Shown here piece by piece: positions 1 through 9,628 of a stretch of 64,000 bases of DNA (its first letter is position 1; every line of letters begins with the position of its first letter). Source of the stretch: Actinomyces sp. Marseille-P3109 (GTDB taxonomy: Bacteria > Actinomycetota > Actinomycetes > Actinomycetales > Actinomycetaceae); the NCBI RefSeq assembly GCF_900323545.1, contig NZ_OOHN01000008.1, forward strand, positions 143,941-207,940, read 5' to 3'. Both the position numbers and the translations under genes were made by a program. The notes beneath the pieces are model-generated. The model had not been told where the DNA came from, ran no database searches, and worked only from the letters and a program-made list of their open reading frames with translations.

Positions 1-603
1 GGGTCTTGAGGCCGCGCAGCCACGGGCGAAGGTCCGTACTACCGTGCCGGCCGAGGACCTCGATGAGCGCTCCGACCTGGTGGGGCGCGACTTCACTGCC
101 GACAAGCCTGGGCGTAAGTGGTGCGGAGACATCACCTACATCAGTACGTGGGCCGGGTTCGTCTATCTTGCTACCGTCCTGGACTGCTGCACCAAGAAGG
201 TCGTGGGGTATGCGATGGCCGAGCCATGTGCAAACCTCGCTGGTGTGTGAGGCCATCGACATGGCGGTCAGGCGATGCCCGGCCCGGGAAGGGTGTGACA
301 GTCTTCCCGCTCCGACCGGGGCAGTCAGTACACGTCTCAGAAGTTCCTGGACCACCTGAAGGCTTATGGTATCCGCCCGTCCGTGGGGCGTGCTGGGACA
401 ATGCATGGGCGGAATATTTCAACGCCACACTCAAGAACGAGAGAGTGCACAGAATGGTGTACCCCACGAAGGACAAGGCGATCAACGATATTGCCTCGTG
501 GATCGAGCTGAGATACAATCATGTCCGCCTTCACTCAGCCCTGAGATACCGCACACCTAACGAGGTCGAGCAAGAATTCCCGGGCCTAACCAAGGCAGCC
601 TGA
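1..603 (+). pseudogene. IS3-family transposase (OrfB/DDE integrase), frameshifted remnant
   Basis: The 3' part of an IS3-type transposase, cut by the left window edge. Matching pieces fall in different frames: DITYISTWAGFVYLATVLD (from about 129, frame 2), VCEAIDMA (about 247, frame 3), SDRGSQYTSQKFLDHLKAYG (311-370, frame 2) and CWDNAWAEYFNATLKNERV (from about 391, frame 1), then frame 1 to the stop at 603. At least three frameshifts are needed, so no functional enzyme is made. The three acidic residues of the DDE site can each be placed (DITYI, SDRGSQ, AEYF). No terminal inverted repeat was recognised. Frameshifts could in principle be sequencing errors, but three in 300 bases argues for real decay. 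Confidence 0.85.
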
Positions 604-744
604 ACAAGAAAACAAGCAGTGTCCGAAAAACACCCAGCAGCCCACATCTCCATCCTATCGACTCACGGGAAGAAAAACTCCCCTGTCCGAGAAACGCCAC
701 GCACTCCAAAGGCTGCGGCTGAGGAGCGAGGCCGAGGTGGAACG

Positions 745-1377
745 ATGGAGGACAGCGCCATGGGCCGAGACGTGGGCCGGCAGTCGGTTTTCGAGGTCCC
801 GATGTCGCCGGCCGTGAGCACGACCGTGGACGCCACCATCGCAATCATCGCCGAGCAGGGCTTCGGCCGGGTCAGCGTGCGCAGCGTCGCCGCCCGGCTC
901 GGTGTCGCCCCGGGCACAGTCCAGTACCGCTCGCCGAGCCGGCGAACTCTGCTGACCGACGCCCTCGTCCGCTCCGTCCAGCGCCAGGCCGGCCGTGTGG
1001 TCTCTCATGAGGTCGACCCCGCGCAGCCGGAGACCCTGGTGAGGGCTCTTGCCGAGCTTCTGCCGACCGGGGCCGTGCAGCGCGAGGACGCGGCTGCCTG
1101 GGTCGCCTTCGGTGCCGCCGCATCCACCAGGCCCTGGCTGGCCGATCCCTACTGGGAGGCGCTCCAGATCATGCGCACCTGGGTCGAGGGCATTCTGGCG
1201 GACGCTCGGAAGGCCGGTCGTATGCGCGTGGACCTGTCACCCGCCGAGGGGGCGCGCCTGGTGACCGCCGTCGTCAACGGGCTGACCCTCGATCTGCTCA
1301 ACGCCCCACCGACGGAGCCGGAGGAGGTGGTCGGGCACCTGCGCTCGGGGCTTGGTCTGATCCTGGACGGCCTGTGA
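745..1377 (+). CDS. TetR/AcrR family transcriptional regulator
   Basis: A 210-residue one-component repressor. The N-terminal helix-turn-helix is visible as a TVDATIAIIAEQGFGRVSVR helix followed by AARLGVAPGTVQYRSPSRR, the recognition-helix region of TetR proteins. The C-terminal ligand domain is helical and not diagnostic. The reading frame is open upstream to 619, but ATG 745 has a GAGGTGG ribosome site 4 bases away; ATG 760 is an alternative. It follows a dead transposase and precedes a convergent RCC1-repeat gene, so neither the target nor the ligand can be inferred. Confidence 0.85.
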   Translation: MEDSAMGRDVGRQSVFEVPMSPAVSTTVDATIAIIAEQGFGRVSVRSVAARLGVAPGTVQYRSPSRRTLLTDALVRSVQRQAGRVVSHEVDPAQPETLVRALAELLPTGAVQREDAAAWVAFGAAASTRPWLADPYWEALQIMRTWVEGILADARKAGRMRVDLSPAEGARLVTAVVNGLTLDLLNAPPTEPEEVVGHLRSGLGLILDGL

Positions 1378-1435
1378 GGCCCCTCGATGGTCCGCGCGAC
1401 GTCGGAGCCCGTAGACGCGTCCGCACCCCCGGGGC

Positions 1436-2272
1436 TCAGGTGAGGGACCAGTCCCCGACCTCGAGCTGTCCGTGGCTGTTGCTGCCAGTGGCGATGACGC
1501 TGCCGTCGGAGCGGAGTCCCACGGTATGGGCCGCTCCGGCGGCGATGGCCACTATGTCCCGCCATTGGCGGACATCGCACTGACCCGCCTCGGATCTACC
1601 TGACGCGACGACGGTACCGTCATCCTTCAGGCCGACGCTGTGGCAGCTGCCTGCCGCAACCGCGCTGATATCTGTCCAGCGCTCGGCGTCGCCCCAGAAC
1701 TCGGAGCGCCCGGCTGCGCGAACGGTGCCGTCCGCGGCCAGGCCGATCGTGTGGAGGTAGCCAGCGGCCACCGCACGCATCTGGAGCCATTCATCCACCT
1801 CGCACTGGCCCGCAGTGTTGTTGCCGGTGGCGCAGACGGTTCCATCGGCGCGAACCGCCACCGTGTGCCAGTCACCGCAGCTGATGCCCGTGATCTCGCG
1901 CCAGCTGTCGACCTGCCGTTGCCCCTCGGTACCACGGCCGACCGTCACCAGTGTCCCGTCGCCTCGCAGCCCCGCACTGAATCTCCATCCTGCCGCGATG
2001 GCGATGACGTTCCGCCAGTCCCGGACGTTGCACTGGCCCTGGCTGTTCCAACCGCTGGCCAGAACCGTCCCGTCACCGCGAAGCCCCAGTGTGTGGGACC
2101 GACCGGTGTTGCCAGCAATATGCACGTTTCCCGACGTGACGGCGACGATGTCTCGCCACTGCGCCACCTGACACTCTTCGGCGGAGTCCGACCCGACGGC
2201 CACCACCCGGCCGTCCGCGAGGCGCCCGACCGTGTGCCTGCGTCCAGCAGCCAGAGGAACATGAGCTGTCAC
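1436..2272 (-). CDS. RCC1-repeat (beta-propeller) protein
   Basis: A 278-residue protein made almost wholly of about six or seven RCC1-like repeats of roughly 40-45 residues. Each has the pattern A.G..HTVGLR.DG.V.A.G.N..GQ....W, for example AAGAAHTVGLRSDGSVIATG near the C-terminus. RCC1 repeats form one blade each of a beta-propeller used for protein or nucleotide-complex binding. No signal peptide or extra domain is seen, so it is probably cytoplasmic. The frame is open to an ATG at 2293, but a perfect AAGGAGGTGA ribosome site at 2275-2284 points to the GTG at 2272. Function unknown; it is not assumed to be a GTPase exchange factor. Confidence 0.85.
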   Translation of the reverse strand: MTAHVPLAAGRRHTVGRLADGRVVAVGSDSAEECQVAQWRDIVAVTSGNVHIAGNTGRSHTLGLRGDGTVLASGWNSQGQCNVRDWRNVIAIAAGWRFSAGLRGDGTLVTVGRGTEGQRQVDSWREITGISCGDWHTVAVRADGTVCATGNNTAGQCEVDEWLQMRAVAAGYLHTIGLAADGTVRAAGRSEFWGDAERWTDISAVAAGSCHSVGLKDDGTVVASGRSEAGQCDVRQWRDIVAIAAGAAHTVGLRSDGSVIATGSNSHGQLEVGDWSLT

Positions 2273-2274
2273 AG

Positions 2275-2284
2275 TCACCTCCTT
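2275..2284 (-). promoter_or_regulatory. Strong ribosome binding site fixing the RCC1-protein start
   Basis: On the minus strand this reads AAGGAGGTGA, essentially full anti-16S complementarity, 2 bases before the GTG at 2272 (about 5 from the GGAGG core). It lies inside the longer open frame that starts at 2293 and so rules that ATG out as the likely start. Confidence 0.75.
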
Positions 2285-2481
2285 CGTGACCATCTCAGCA
2301 CAGCAGTCTCGTCCGTGTCATCAATGCCATGCTCCGTTCGCGAGCGTCTTCGAGGACGTACCTTCGTGGCGAGGACCGCGTTTTCCTGCAGATTGCGGGT
2401 GTCGGGGCGCAGTCATCGGTGGGAGAACGCAGTTCTCGGGTGAGAAGTACGTCCCCGATCCGACGCCGGAGGCTGAGCACA

Positions 2482-2526
2482 CGCACTGCGCCCCCGGAAT
2501 CGCGAAGGATCCGGGGGCGCAGTGCG
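2482..2526 (-). terminator. 17-bp perfect hairpin downstream of lctP
   Basis: Arms 2482-2498 and 2510-2526 are exact reverse complements (17 bp, GC-rich, 11-base loop). It lies 29 bases past the lactate permease stop codon. No T-run follows on either strand, as is common for actinobacterial terminators. It separates lctP from the RCC1 gene transcribed in the same direction. Confidence 0.7.
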
Positions 2527-2554
2527 CAGTAGCGAGAGTCAGTGGCCGGCAGCC

Positions 2555-4264
2555 TCAGACGCCCAGCCCCACCTGGGAGGCCAGGAACACGAGAGCGCCC
2601 AGCACCACCAGCAGACCGATGGAGTAGGGCGCCGCCTTCCTGAGGATCTCGGCGTCCGTCCCGGGTGCGTCCACCGCGGTCGAGGCGATGGCCAGGTTCT
2701 GCGGGGAGACGATCTTGCCCAGACCGCCGCCGATCGTGTTGGCGGCCAGCAGGATCCTCGGGTCGAGCCCGGCCCCCTGGGCGGCGGTGGCCTGCAGGTT
2801 GGCGAACAGGGCGCCCGCGCTCGTCGCCGAGCCGGCCACCGCGGTGCCCACCCAGCCCAGGGCGGGGGACAGGAAGGCGTAGGCGGCGCCCGTGGCCGCC
2901 AGAGCCGCGCCGATCGCGGAGGTCTGCCCGGAGAAGTTCATGACGTAGGCCAGAGCCATGACGGCGGCGATCGTCAGGATCGCCATGCGCAGCGTGTAGC
3001 AGGTCTTGGCCAGCGTGGCGAAGCCCTTGCCCACGCTCATCTCGAACTTGCCGGGAACCGAGCGCGCCGCGTAGATGAAGGTGACGATGATGGCGGTCAG
3101 GAAGATCCAGGTGCCCGGGTTGGACAGGGTCTGGAGCGTATAGATGGCGCTCTTGGCTGGCTCCCCCTTGGGGGTCAGGAGCTGGCCGTAGACGCCGGGC
3201 CACTTCATAGGCAGGTCGGTGGCCTTGAAGACCTTGTCGAGGTTGACGCCCAGGGTCCACAGCTTGGTCGCAGCGATGATGACCACCACCAGGATGTAGG
3301 GCAGCAGGGCCAGGACGACGCGCTCGCGGTCGGGGGCGTCGTTGGCGGCCACGTGGGAGCGGAACTCCTCGGGCGTCTTGGGGCTCCACACCAGCAGGAA
3401 GACGTAGGAGGCCGCCAGGCCCAGCAGCGAGGCCAGCACCGCGGTGAGCTCGTAGGAGATCGAGGGGGTGAAGAAGTGGCCGACGCCGGTGGCCAGCCCC
3501 GCCACGATCGCCAGCGGCCACAGCTGCTTGACGCCGCGCACGCCGTCGAGGATGAACAGCAGAAGCAGCGGGATGAAGGCGCAGAACACCCAGGTCAGGT
3601 GCCCCATGGCGGTGGCGACCGTCACCGGGTCCTCGCCACCGAGCTTTCCGGCGGTGGTGGTGGGGATGGCCATGGCGCCGAAGCCCACGTTGATGGCGTT
3701 GCCGACCATGACGACGGCGGCGGCCTTGAGCTTGGGCAGCCCCAGGGTCGCCACCATGGCGGCGGCGATCGCTACCGGGGCGCCGAAGCCGGCCAGGCCC
3801 TCGAGCAGGCCGCAGAAGGAGAAGGCCACGATGAGGGCCTGGGCGCGCATGTCCCCCTTGCCGATCGCGTTGAACACGGCCCGTAGGTCGGCGGACCTGC
3901 CCGAGACGTCGGTGAGGTTGTAGAGCCACACGGCGGCGATGATGATGTAGACGATCGGGACGAATCCCATGGCCATGCCCTGGGTGGCGCTCATGATGGT
4001 CATTCCCACCGGCATGTGGAACAGGGCGACGGCGGTGATCGACGCGACCACCAGGGAGATGATCGCGCACCAGTGGGTGGCCACCTTGAACACGCCCATG
4101 AGGACGAAGAACACCACCAGCGGTAGCAGGCCCACCGCGGCGGTGAGGTAGACGTTGCCACCCACGGCGGTGGTCGACGGCGTGAAGGCTGCGGGCAGGC
4201 CCGCCAGTGCGGGGGCGAGGGGTGCCGGGTGTGCCGGCAGGGCTGTCAGGACGGCTGGCGTCAT
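2555..4264 (-). CDS. lctP: L-lactate permease
   Basis: A 569-residue polytopic inner-membrane protein of the lactate permease (LctP/LldP/GlcA) family, which imports L-lactate, and often glycolate, with protons. Length matches the family (about 550). Family-typical stretches are LLEGLAGFGAPVAIAAAMVA (substrate region), the TTTAGKLGGEDP loop and NTIGGGLGKIVSPQNLAIAS near the C-terminus. About 13 hydrophobic segments can be seen. No lactate dehydrogenase operon (lldEFG) or lldR is adjacent, so it stands alone. Lactate is a major cross-fed substrate between oral streptococci and Actinomyces, which fits the inferred niche. Confidence 0.95.
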   Translation of the reverse strand: MTPAVLTALPAHPAPLAPALAGLPAAFTPSTTAVGGNVYLTAAVGLLPLVVFFVLMGVFKVATHWCAIISLVVASITAVALFHMPVGMTIMSATQGMAMGFVPIVYIIIAAVWLYNLTDVSGRSADLRAVFNAIGKGDMRAQALIVAFSFCGLLEGLAGFGAPVAIAAAMVATLGLPKLKAAAVVMVGNAINVGFGAMAIPTTTAGKLGGEDPVTVATAMGHLTWVFCAFIPLLLLFILDGVRGVKQLWPLAIVAGLATGVGHFFTPSISYELTAVLASLLGLAASYVFLLVWSPKTPEEFRSHVAANDAPDRERVVLALLPYILVVVIIAATKLWTLGVNLDKVFKATDLPMKWPGVYGQLLTPKGEPAKSAIYTLQTLSNPGTWIFLTAIIVTFIYAARSVPGKFEMSVGKGFATLAKTCYTLRMAILTIAAVMALAYVMNFSGQTSAIGAALAATGAAYAFLSPALGWVGTAVAGSATSAGALFANLQATAAQGAGLDPRILLAANTIGGGLGKIVSPQNLAIASTAVDAPGTDAEILRKAAPYSIGLLVVLGALVFLASQVGLGV

Positions 4265-4374
4265 GGCTACTCCACTGTGAGTACTGATGAAGGTCGTCCA
4301 GGTCGCGGATGGGCCGGGTGGGCAGCCGCGGCGCTGCTTCCTGGGTACTAAGGCCTAACGATCATGCCACGGAG

Positions 4375-4393
4375 ATGGTGACTTGCGCACCAT
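4375..4393 (-). promoter_or_regulatory. Inverted repeat upstream of lctP (candidate operator)
   Basis: ATGGTG-N7-CACCAT, 6-bp perfect arms, about 110 bases upstream of the lctP start. It is the only clear symmetric site in the 313-base gap 4265-4577 between lctP and the P-type ATPase stop. A GntR/LldR-type lactate regulator would bind such a dyad, but no regulator gene is nearby, so this is only a candidate. Confidence 0.3.
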
Positions 4394-4577
4394 GTGACAC
4401 GGCAGGGTGTCGCTGTCGCGCAGAAATCCGGGAGAAAGTGGGCAAGAAACTGGTCGTGGCCTACGTCGCTCGACGGTGTCCGGCGCGTTATTGCGGTCCA
4501 CTCCGTGCGCTAAAACTGGGTGGAGCCCAGGACATCCGGCTGCGTGGGTGAGGTGCCGGTGCACGCCGTCGGCCGGT

Positions 4578-6623
4578 TCAGCGCTTGCGCGCCGGGCGGG
4601 GCACCAGGCGGGCCGAGTTGAGGATGAAGGCGGACTCGGAGACGACGTGCACGAGCGCCGCGGCCACGGGCCCCAGCAGCCCCAGACCGGCGGCGATCAT
4701 GCCGGCGACATCGACGACGACCGTGCCCACGAAGTTCACCATGATGATGCCCCGGGCCCGGCGGGCCACCCGCACGGTCTCAACCAGGTCGGCCGGGGCG
4801 GACCCCACGAGCACCACGTCCCCGGCCTCGCGGGCCACGTCCGTGCCGGTGCCCATGGCGATGCCGACGTCTGCGGCGCTCAGGGCCGGGGCGTCGTTGA
4901 CGCCGTCGCCCACCATCGCCACGCTCTTTCCCGCCCGGCGCAGCGATCGGACGACCTCCTCCTTGTCGGTGGGCAGGAGGCCGGCGCGCACCCGATTCTC
5001 GTTCAGGTCGAGCACGCGGGCCACGTCGCCCGCGGAGGCGGCCGAGTCACCGGTGAGCATGAGCACCTCCAGCCCCATATCGCCCAGGTCGCGCACGGCG
5101 GTAGCCGCGCCCTGGCGCAACCGGTCGGCCAGGGCGATGGTGCCCAGGAGCCGGCCGTCGGCCCGGACCTCCACCACAGAGGTGGCCGAAGGCGCCTCCG
5201 GGTCTGAGGCGGTGTCGGACGCGATGACGGCGTTGGCCTCGGCCCCGGCAGCGTCCTGGCCCGGTTGGTGCTCCTGTCCCTCCCTGCGCCCGACGGTGAC
5301 CCGGCGCCCGTCGACGCGGGCGCTCACGCCGGCGCCGGGGGAGTAGGTGACGTTGCTCGGAACCGGCACCGTCAGGTCGCGCACGGCGGCCTCGGTGCGG
5401 ATGGCCCGGCCGATCGGGTGCTCGGAGTTCCACTCCGCCGCGGCCGCCAGGGCCAGGACCTCGGCCTCGTCCGTGCAGGGCGTCGCGGGGGACTCCGCAG
5501 GGCTGACGGCCACGACGCGGGGCGCGCCCACGGTGAGCGTCCCCGTCTTGTCCAGCACCACCGTGTCCACCGCGGAGAGCTGCTCCAGGTGGGTACCGTC
5601 CTTGACGAAGGCCCCGCAGCGGGCGGCGCGGGCGATCGCGGCCAGGACCGCCAGGGGAGTGCCCGCGGCCACCCCGCAGGCCCCGGCCACGATGATGACC
5701 GAGATCGTGGAGCGCACGTCCCGAGTCGCCAGGAAGGTGACGAGGGCCGCTGCCAGCGCCAGGTAGACGATGCGGGCCGCCAGCCTGTCGGCCAGACGCT
5801 GGACCGGCGCGCGCGAGGACTGGGCGTGGCGCACCGCCGCCACGATCCGCCCGTAGGAGGAGTCCTCGCCGACCCGCTCGACCTCGAGCTCCAGGGCCCC
5901 ACGGGTGATCGAGCCGGCCGGGACCCGGTCGCCCGGCCCGACCAGGACGGGCAACGACTCGCCGGTGACCCGGGACTGGTCGACGTCGGCCCAGCCGGTG
6001 CGCACGACGCCGTCGACCGGCACCCGGCCCCCGGGACTCAGGGCGATGACCTGCCCGGGGCACACCTCGTCCAGGGGGACCTCGGTGGTCTCATCGGTGT
6101 GCGGGCCGGTCACCACCCGCGCGGTCTGCGGCAGGAAGGACATGAGATCGGTCAGGGCGTCGCGGCCCCGGTCCATCGACAGGTCCTCAAGGACCTCGGC
6201 GGCCAGCACGAAAACGGCGATGACCAGCGCCGTCACCCACTCGCCGATCGCGGCGGCGGCCACGATGGCCAGCAGCATCGACAGCTCCATGCTCATGCGC
6301 CGCTCGCGCAGGTCCCCGGCCGCCTCGACGACGATCGGCCAGCAGCCCACCAGCAGCGCCGTGGCTCCGACGACGCCCACCACCCACCCGGGCGCCCGCG
6401 CAGTACCCGCGGCCCAGGCGCCCAGGGCCGCCAGCCCCACTACCGTGATGCGCACGATGTCGGCCCGCTCGATCCGGTCGATGATCCGCCCACCGGTGCC
6501 GGAACCGGTGAGACCGCTGGCGCCAGAGGTGTCGTCGGCCTCGTCGACGGGCAGTGATGGTGTGGAGGCGGAAGGCGGCTGCGTGGACTGCAGCGGGTGG
6601 GCGGTGGGTGGATGAGCCGTCAT
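4578..6623 (-). CDS. P1B-like heavy-metal P-type ATPase with altered CPC motif
   Basis: A 681-residue ATP-driven cation exporter of the P-type family. Visible: actuator loop RVTGESLPV, phosphorylation site DKTGTLT, nucleotide-binding SEHPIGRAI (the HP signature of P1B pumps), hinge VGDGVNDAPALS, and six to eight membrane segments with the last pair near the C-terminus. There is no N-terminal HMA or His-rich metal-binding domain. Where P1B pumps carry CPC, SPC or TPC in the transport helix, the sequence reads VAGACGVAAGTP, that is GAC at the CPx position. The metal therefore cannot be predicted. The ATG at 6623 has a GAGGAG site about 7 bases upstream. Confidence 0.88.
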   Translation of the reverse strand: MTAHPPTAHPLQSTQPPSASTPSLPVDEADDTSGASGLTGSGTGGRIIDRIERADIVRITVVGLAALGAWAAGTARAPGWVVGVVGATALLVGCWPIVVEAAGDLRERRMSMELSMLLAIVAAAAIGEWVTALVIAVFVLAAEVLEDLSMDRGRDALTDLMSFLPQTARVVTGPHTDETTEVPLDEVCPGQVIALSPGGRVPVDGVVRTGWADVDQSRVTGESLPVLVGPGDRVPAGSITRGALELEVERVGEDSSYGRIVAAVRHAQSSRAPVQRLADRLAARIVYLALAAALVTFLATRDVRSTISVIIVAGACGVAAGTPLAVLAAIARAARCGAFVKDGTHLEQLSAVDTVVLDKTGTLTVGAPRVVAVSPAESPATPCTDEAEVLALAAAAEWNSEHPIGRAIRTEAAVRDLTVPVPSNVTYSPGAGVSARVDGRRVTVGRREGQEHQPGQDAAGAEANAVIASDTASDPEAPSATSVVEVRADGRLLGTIALADRLRQGAATAVRDLGDMGLEVLMLTGDSAASAGDVARVLDLNENRVRAGLLPTDKEEVVRSLRRAGKSVAMVGDGVNDAPALSAADVGIAMGTGTDVAREAGDVVLVGSAPADLVETVRVARRARGIIMVNFVGTVVVDVAGMIAAGLGLLGPVAAALVHVVSESAFILNSARLVPRPARKR

Positions 6624-7076
6624 GCGGGGACTCCTCGCACGCAGGGGGAACGGGGCGGGTCCCCGCAGATCAGGCCGGGGAGCAACATCCAGGAATCTAC
6701 CGACCCGTCAACGGGCTCGACAGTGTACGAGAGGACTAGACGAGCCTCTGAGACCCGTCGCCGTGTCACAACGGGAGACTTGTCAACCCCGATCTGAGAG
6801 CTTGTCCCCGGCGGAACCACGCTGACCTGCGCTGACGCGCGCGAAGTACTGGCGAGACGAGCGGTTGCGCGGGGTAAGAACCTCCATCCGTGACACATCG
6901 ACCGGGAAATGCTGACCATCGGCCGTCCGAGACGTGGTAAGCGGCACCGCCGGCGGACCCGAGGAGGAGGCGGGACCCGCCGGCGGCGCCGGGGTGCTGC
7001 GTGTGCTGCTTCAGCGGCGGCTGCCACCGCCGCCACCGACCGAGCGCTGCTGGACGCTACTCGGTCATGTCACTTG
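6624..7076. other. 453-base gap without a convincing gene
   Basis: Lies between the glpK stop and the P-type ATPase start, both on the minus strand, so it should hold the ATPase promoter and the glp terminator. A short GC hairpin (GCGGCGG, 6-base loop, CCGCCGC) near 7015-7035 could end glpDFK. Open frames here have Arg/Ala-rich compositions typical of non-coding high-GC DNA. No metal-regulator operator was recognised. Confidence 0.5.
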
Positions 7077-8615
<1,539 letters not shown>

Positions 8616-8719
8616 GGAATTGTCCTTTCACTGCGTTGTGAGGGGCGGTGTGATCAGTGCGGGTGGAGGCTACGCGCCGCACGGCCGGTGCAGACGCGTG
8701 CCGTCCCGGCCGTACGGGC

Positions 8720-9460
8720 TCAGAACAGGCCGGCCATGTGGGGGACGATGAGTCCGGCGGCGACGGCGCCGATGATCGGGCCGACGACCGGGACCCAGGA
8801 GTAGGCCCAGTCCGAGCTGCCTTTGCCGGGGATGGGCAGGAGAGCGTGGGTGATGCGCGGGCCCAGATCACGGGCCGGGTTGATGGCGTATCCGGTGGGT
8901 CCGCCCAGGCTCATGCCGATGACGACGATGACCATGGCCACGGCCAGCGGGCCGAGCCCGGAGGGGGTCTTGCCCGAGACGATGATCCACGCCAGCAGGA
9001 CGAAGGTGCCCACGGCCTCGGTCACGACGTTCCAGCCGTAGGAGCGCACGGCCGGGCCGGTGGCGAACACGGCGAGCTTGGCGGCGGCGTCGGCCTTCTG
9101 GTCGAACTGCTTCTTGTAGGCCAGCCACACGGCGGCGGCGCCTGCCATGGCGCCCACCATCTGGGCGGCGAAGTAGACGAGGATATTGGTCGCCGAGGCG
9201 GGGATCCCCTCGGCCAGGTCCCGTCCGGCGACCGCCAGTCCGATGGTGACGGCCGGGTTGAGGTGCGCGCCGGTCTTGTAGGCGGCGTAGACGCCCACGA
9301 AAACCGCCAGCCCCCACGCCATGGTGATGACGATCCAACCGCCGTCCTTGGCCTTGGAGGTGGGCAGCAAGACACCGGCGACGACGCCGCAGCCCAGGAG
9401 GATGAGGAGGAACGTACCGAAGGCCTCCGAGGCGAAGATCTGGGTCAGGGTCGCAGACAT
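8720..9460 (-). CDS. glpF: Glycerol uptake facilitator (aquaglyceroporin)
   Basis: A 246-residue MIP-family channel for glycerol diffusion across the membrane. The two pore half-helix motifs are present: GAHLNPAVTIGL and GYAINPARDLGPR; the Asp after the second NPAR is the residue linked to glycerol rather than water selectivity. Six hydrophobic helices are visible. The open frame extends upstream to 9601, but the ATG at 9460 follows an AAAGAGAG site and starts right at the conserved N-terminus (SATLTQIFASEAFGTFLLIL). Second gene of the glpDFK operon; it feeds the kinase directly. Confidence 0.95.
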   Translation of the reverse strand: MSATLTQIFASEAFGTFLLILLGCGVVAGVLLPTSKAKDGGWIVITMAWGLAVFVGVYAAYKTGAHLNPAVTIGLAVAGRDLAEGIPASATNILVYFAAQMVGAMAGAAAVWLAYKKQFDQKADAAAKLAVFATGPAVRSYGWNVVTEAVGTFVLLAWIIVSGKTPSGLGPLAVAMVIVVIGMSLGGPTGYAINPARDLGPRITHALLPIPGKGSSDWAYSWVPVVGPIIGAVAAGLIVPHMAGLF

Positions 9461-9541
9461 TGCGGCTCTCTTTCTGCACAACGTTGTGCGGGTTCGGACA
9501 TCGCCGGCGCGGTCCGGTTTCTTGATGGGTGATGGGTTGAC

Positions 9542-9577
9542 GTGCTGCCCGCCGCCGCCGGAAACGGCGGGCAGCAC
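9542..9577 (-). terminator. 13-bp perfect hairpin between glpD and glpF
   Basis: Arms 9542-9554 and 9565-9577 pair perfectly (GTGCTGCCCGCCG with its complement, 10-base loop). It lies inside the glp operon, 52 bases after the glpD stop and about 80 before glpF. No T-run follows. It may partly terminate the transcript or protect a processed glpD 3' end, giving different levels of glpD and glpFK. Confidence 0.5.
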
Positions 9578-9628
9578 GGAGGTCATCGGGTCGAGCGGCA
9601 CCGAGAGGTCCGCCCGGCCGACAGGAGC

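Noticed and set aside
6620..7036. A 138-codon minus-strand frame in the glpK-ATPase gap
   Set aside because: Arg/Pro/Ala-rich composition, no ribosome site and no protein-like pattern.
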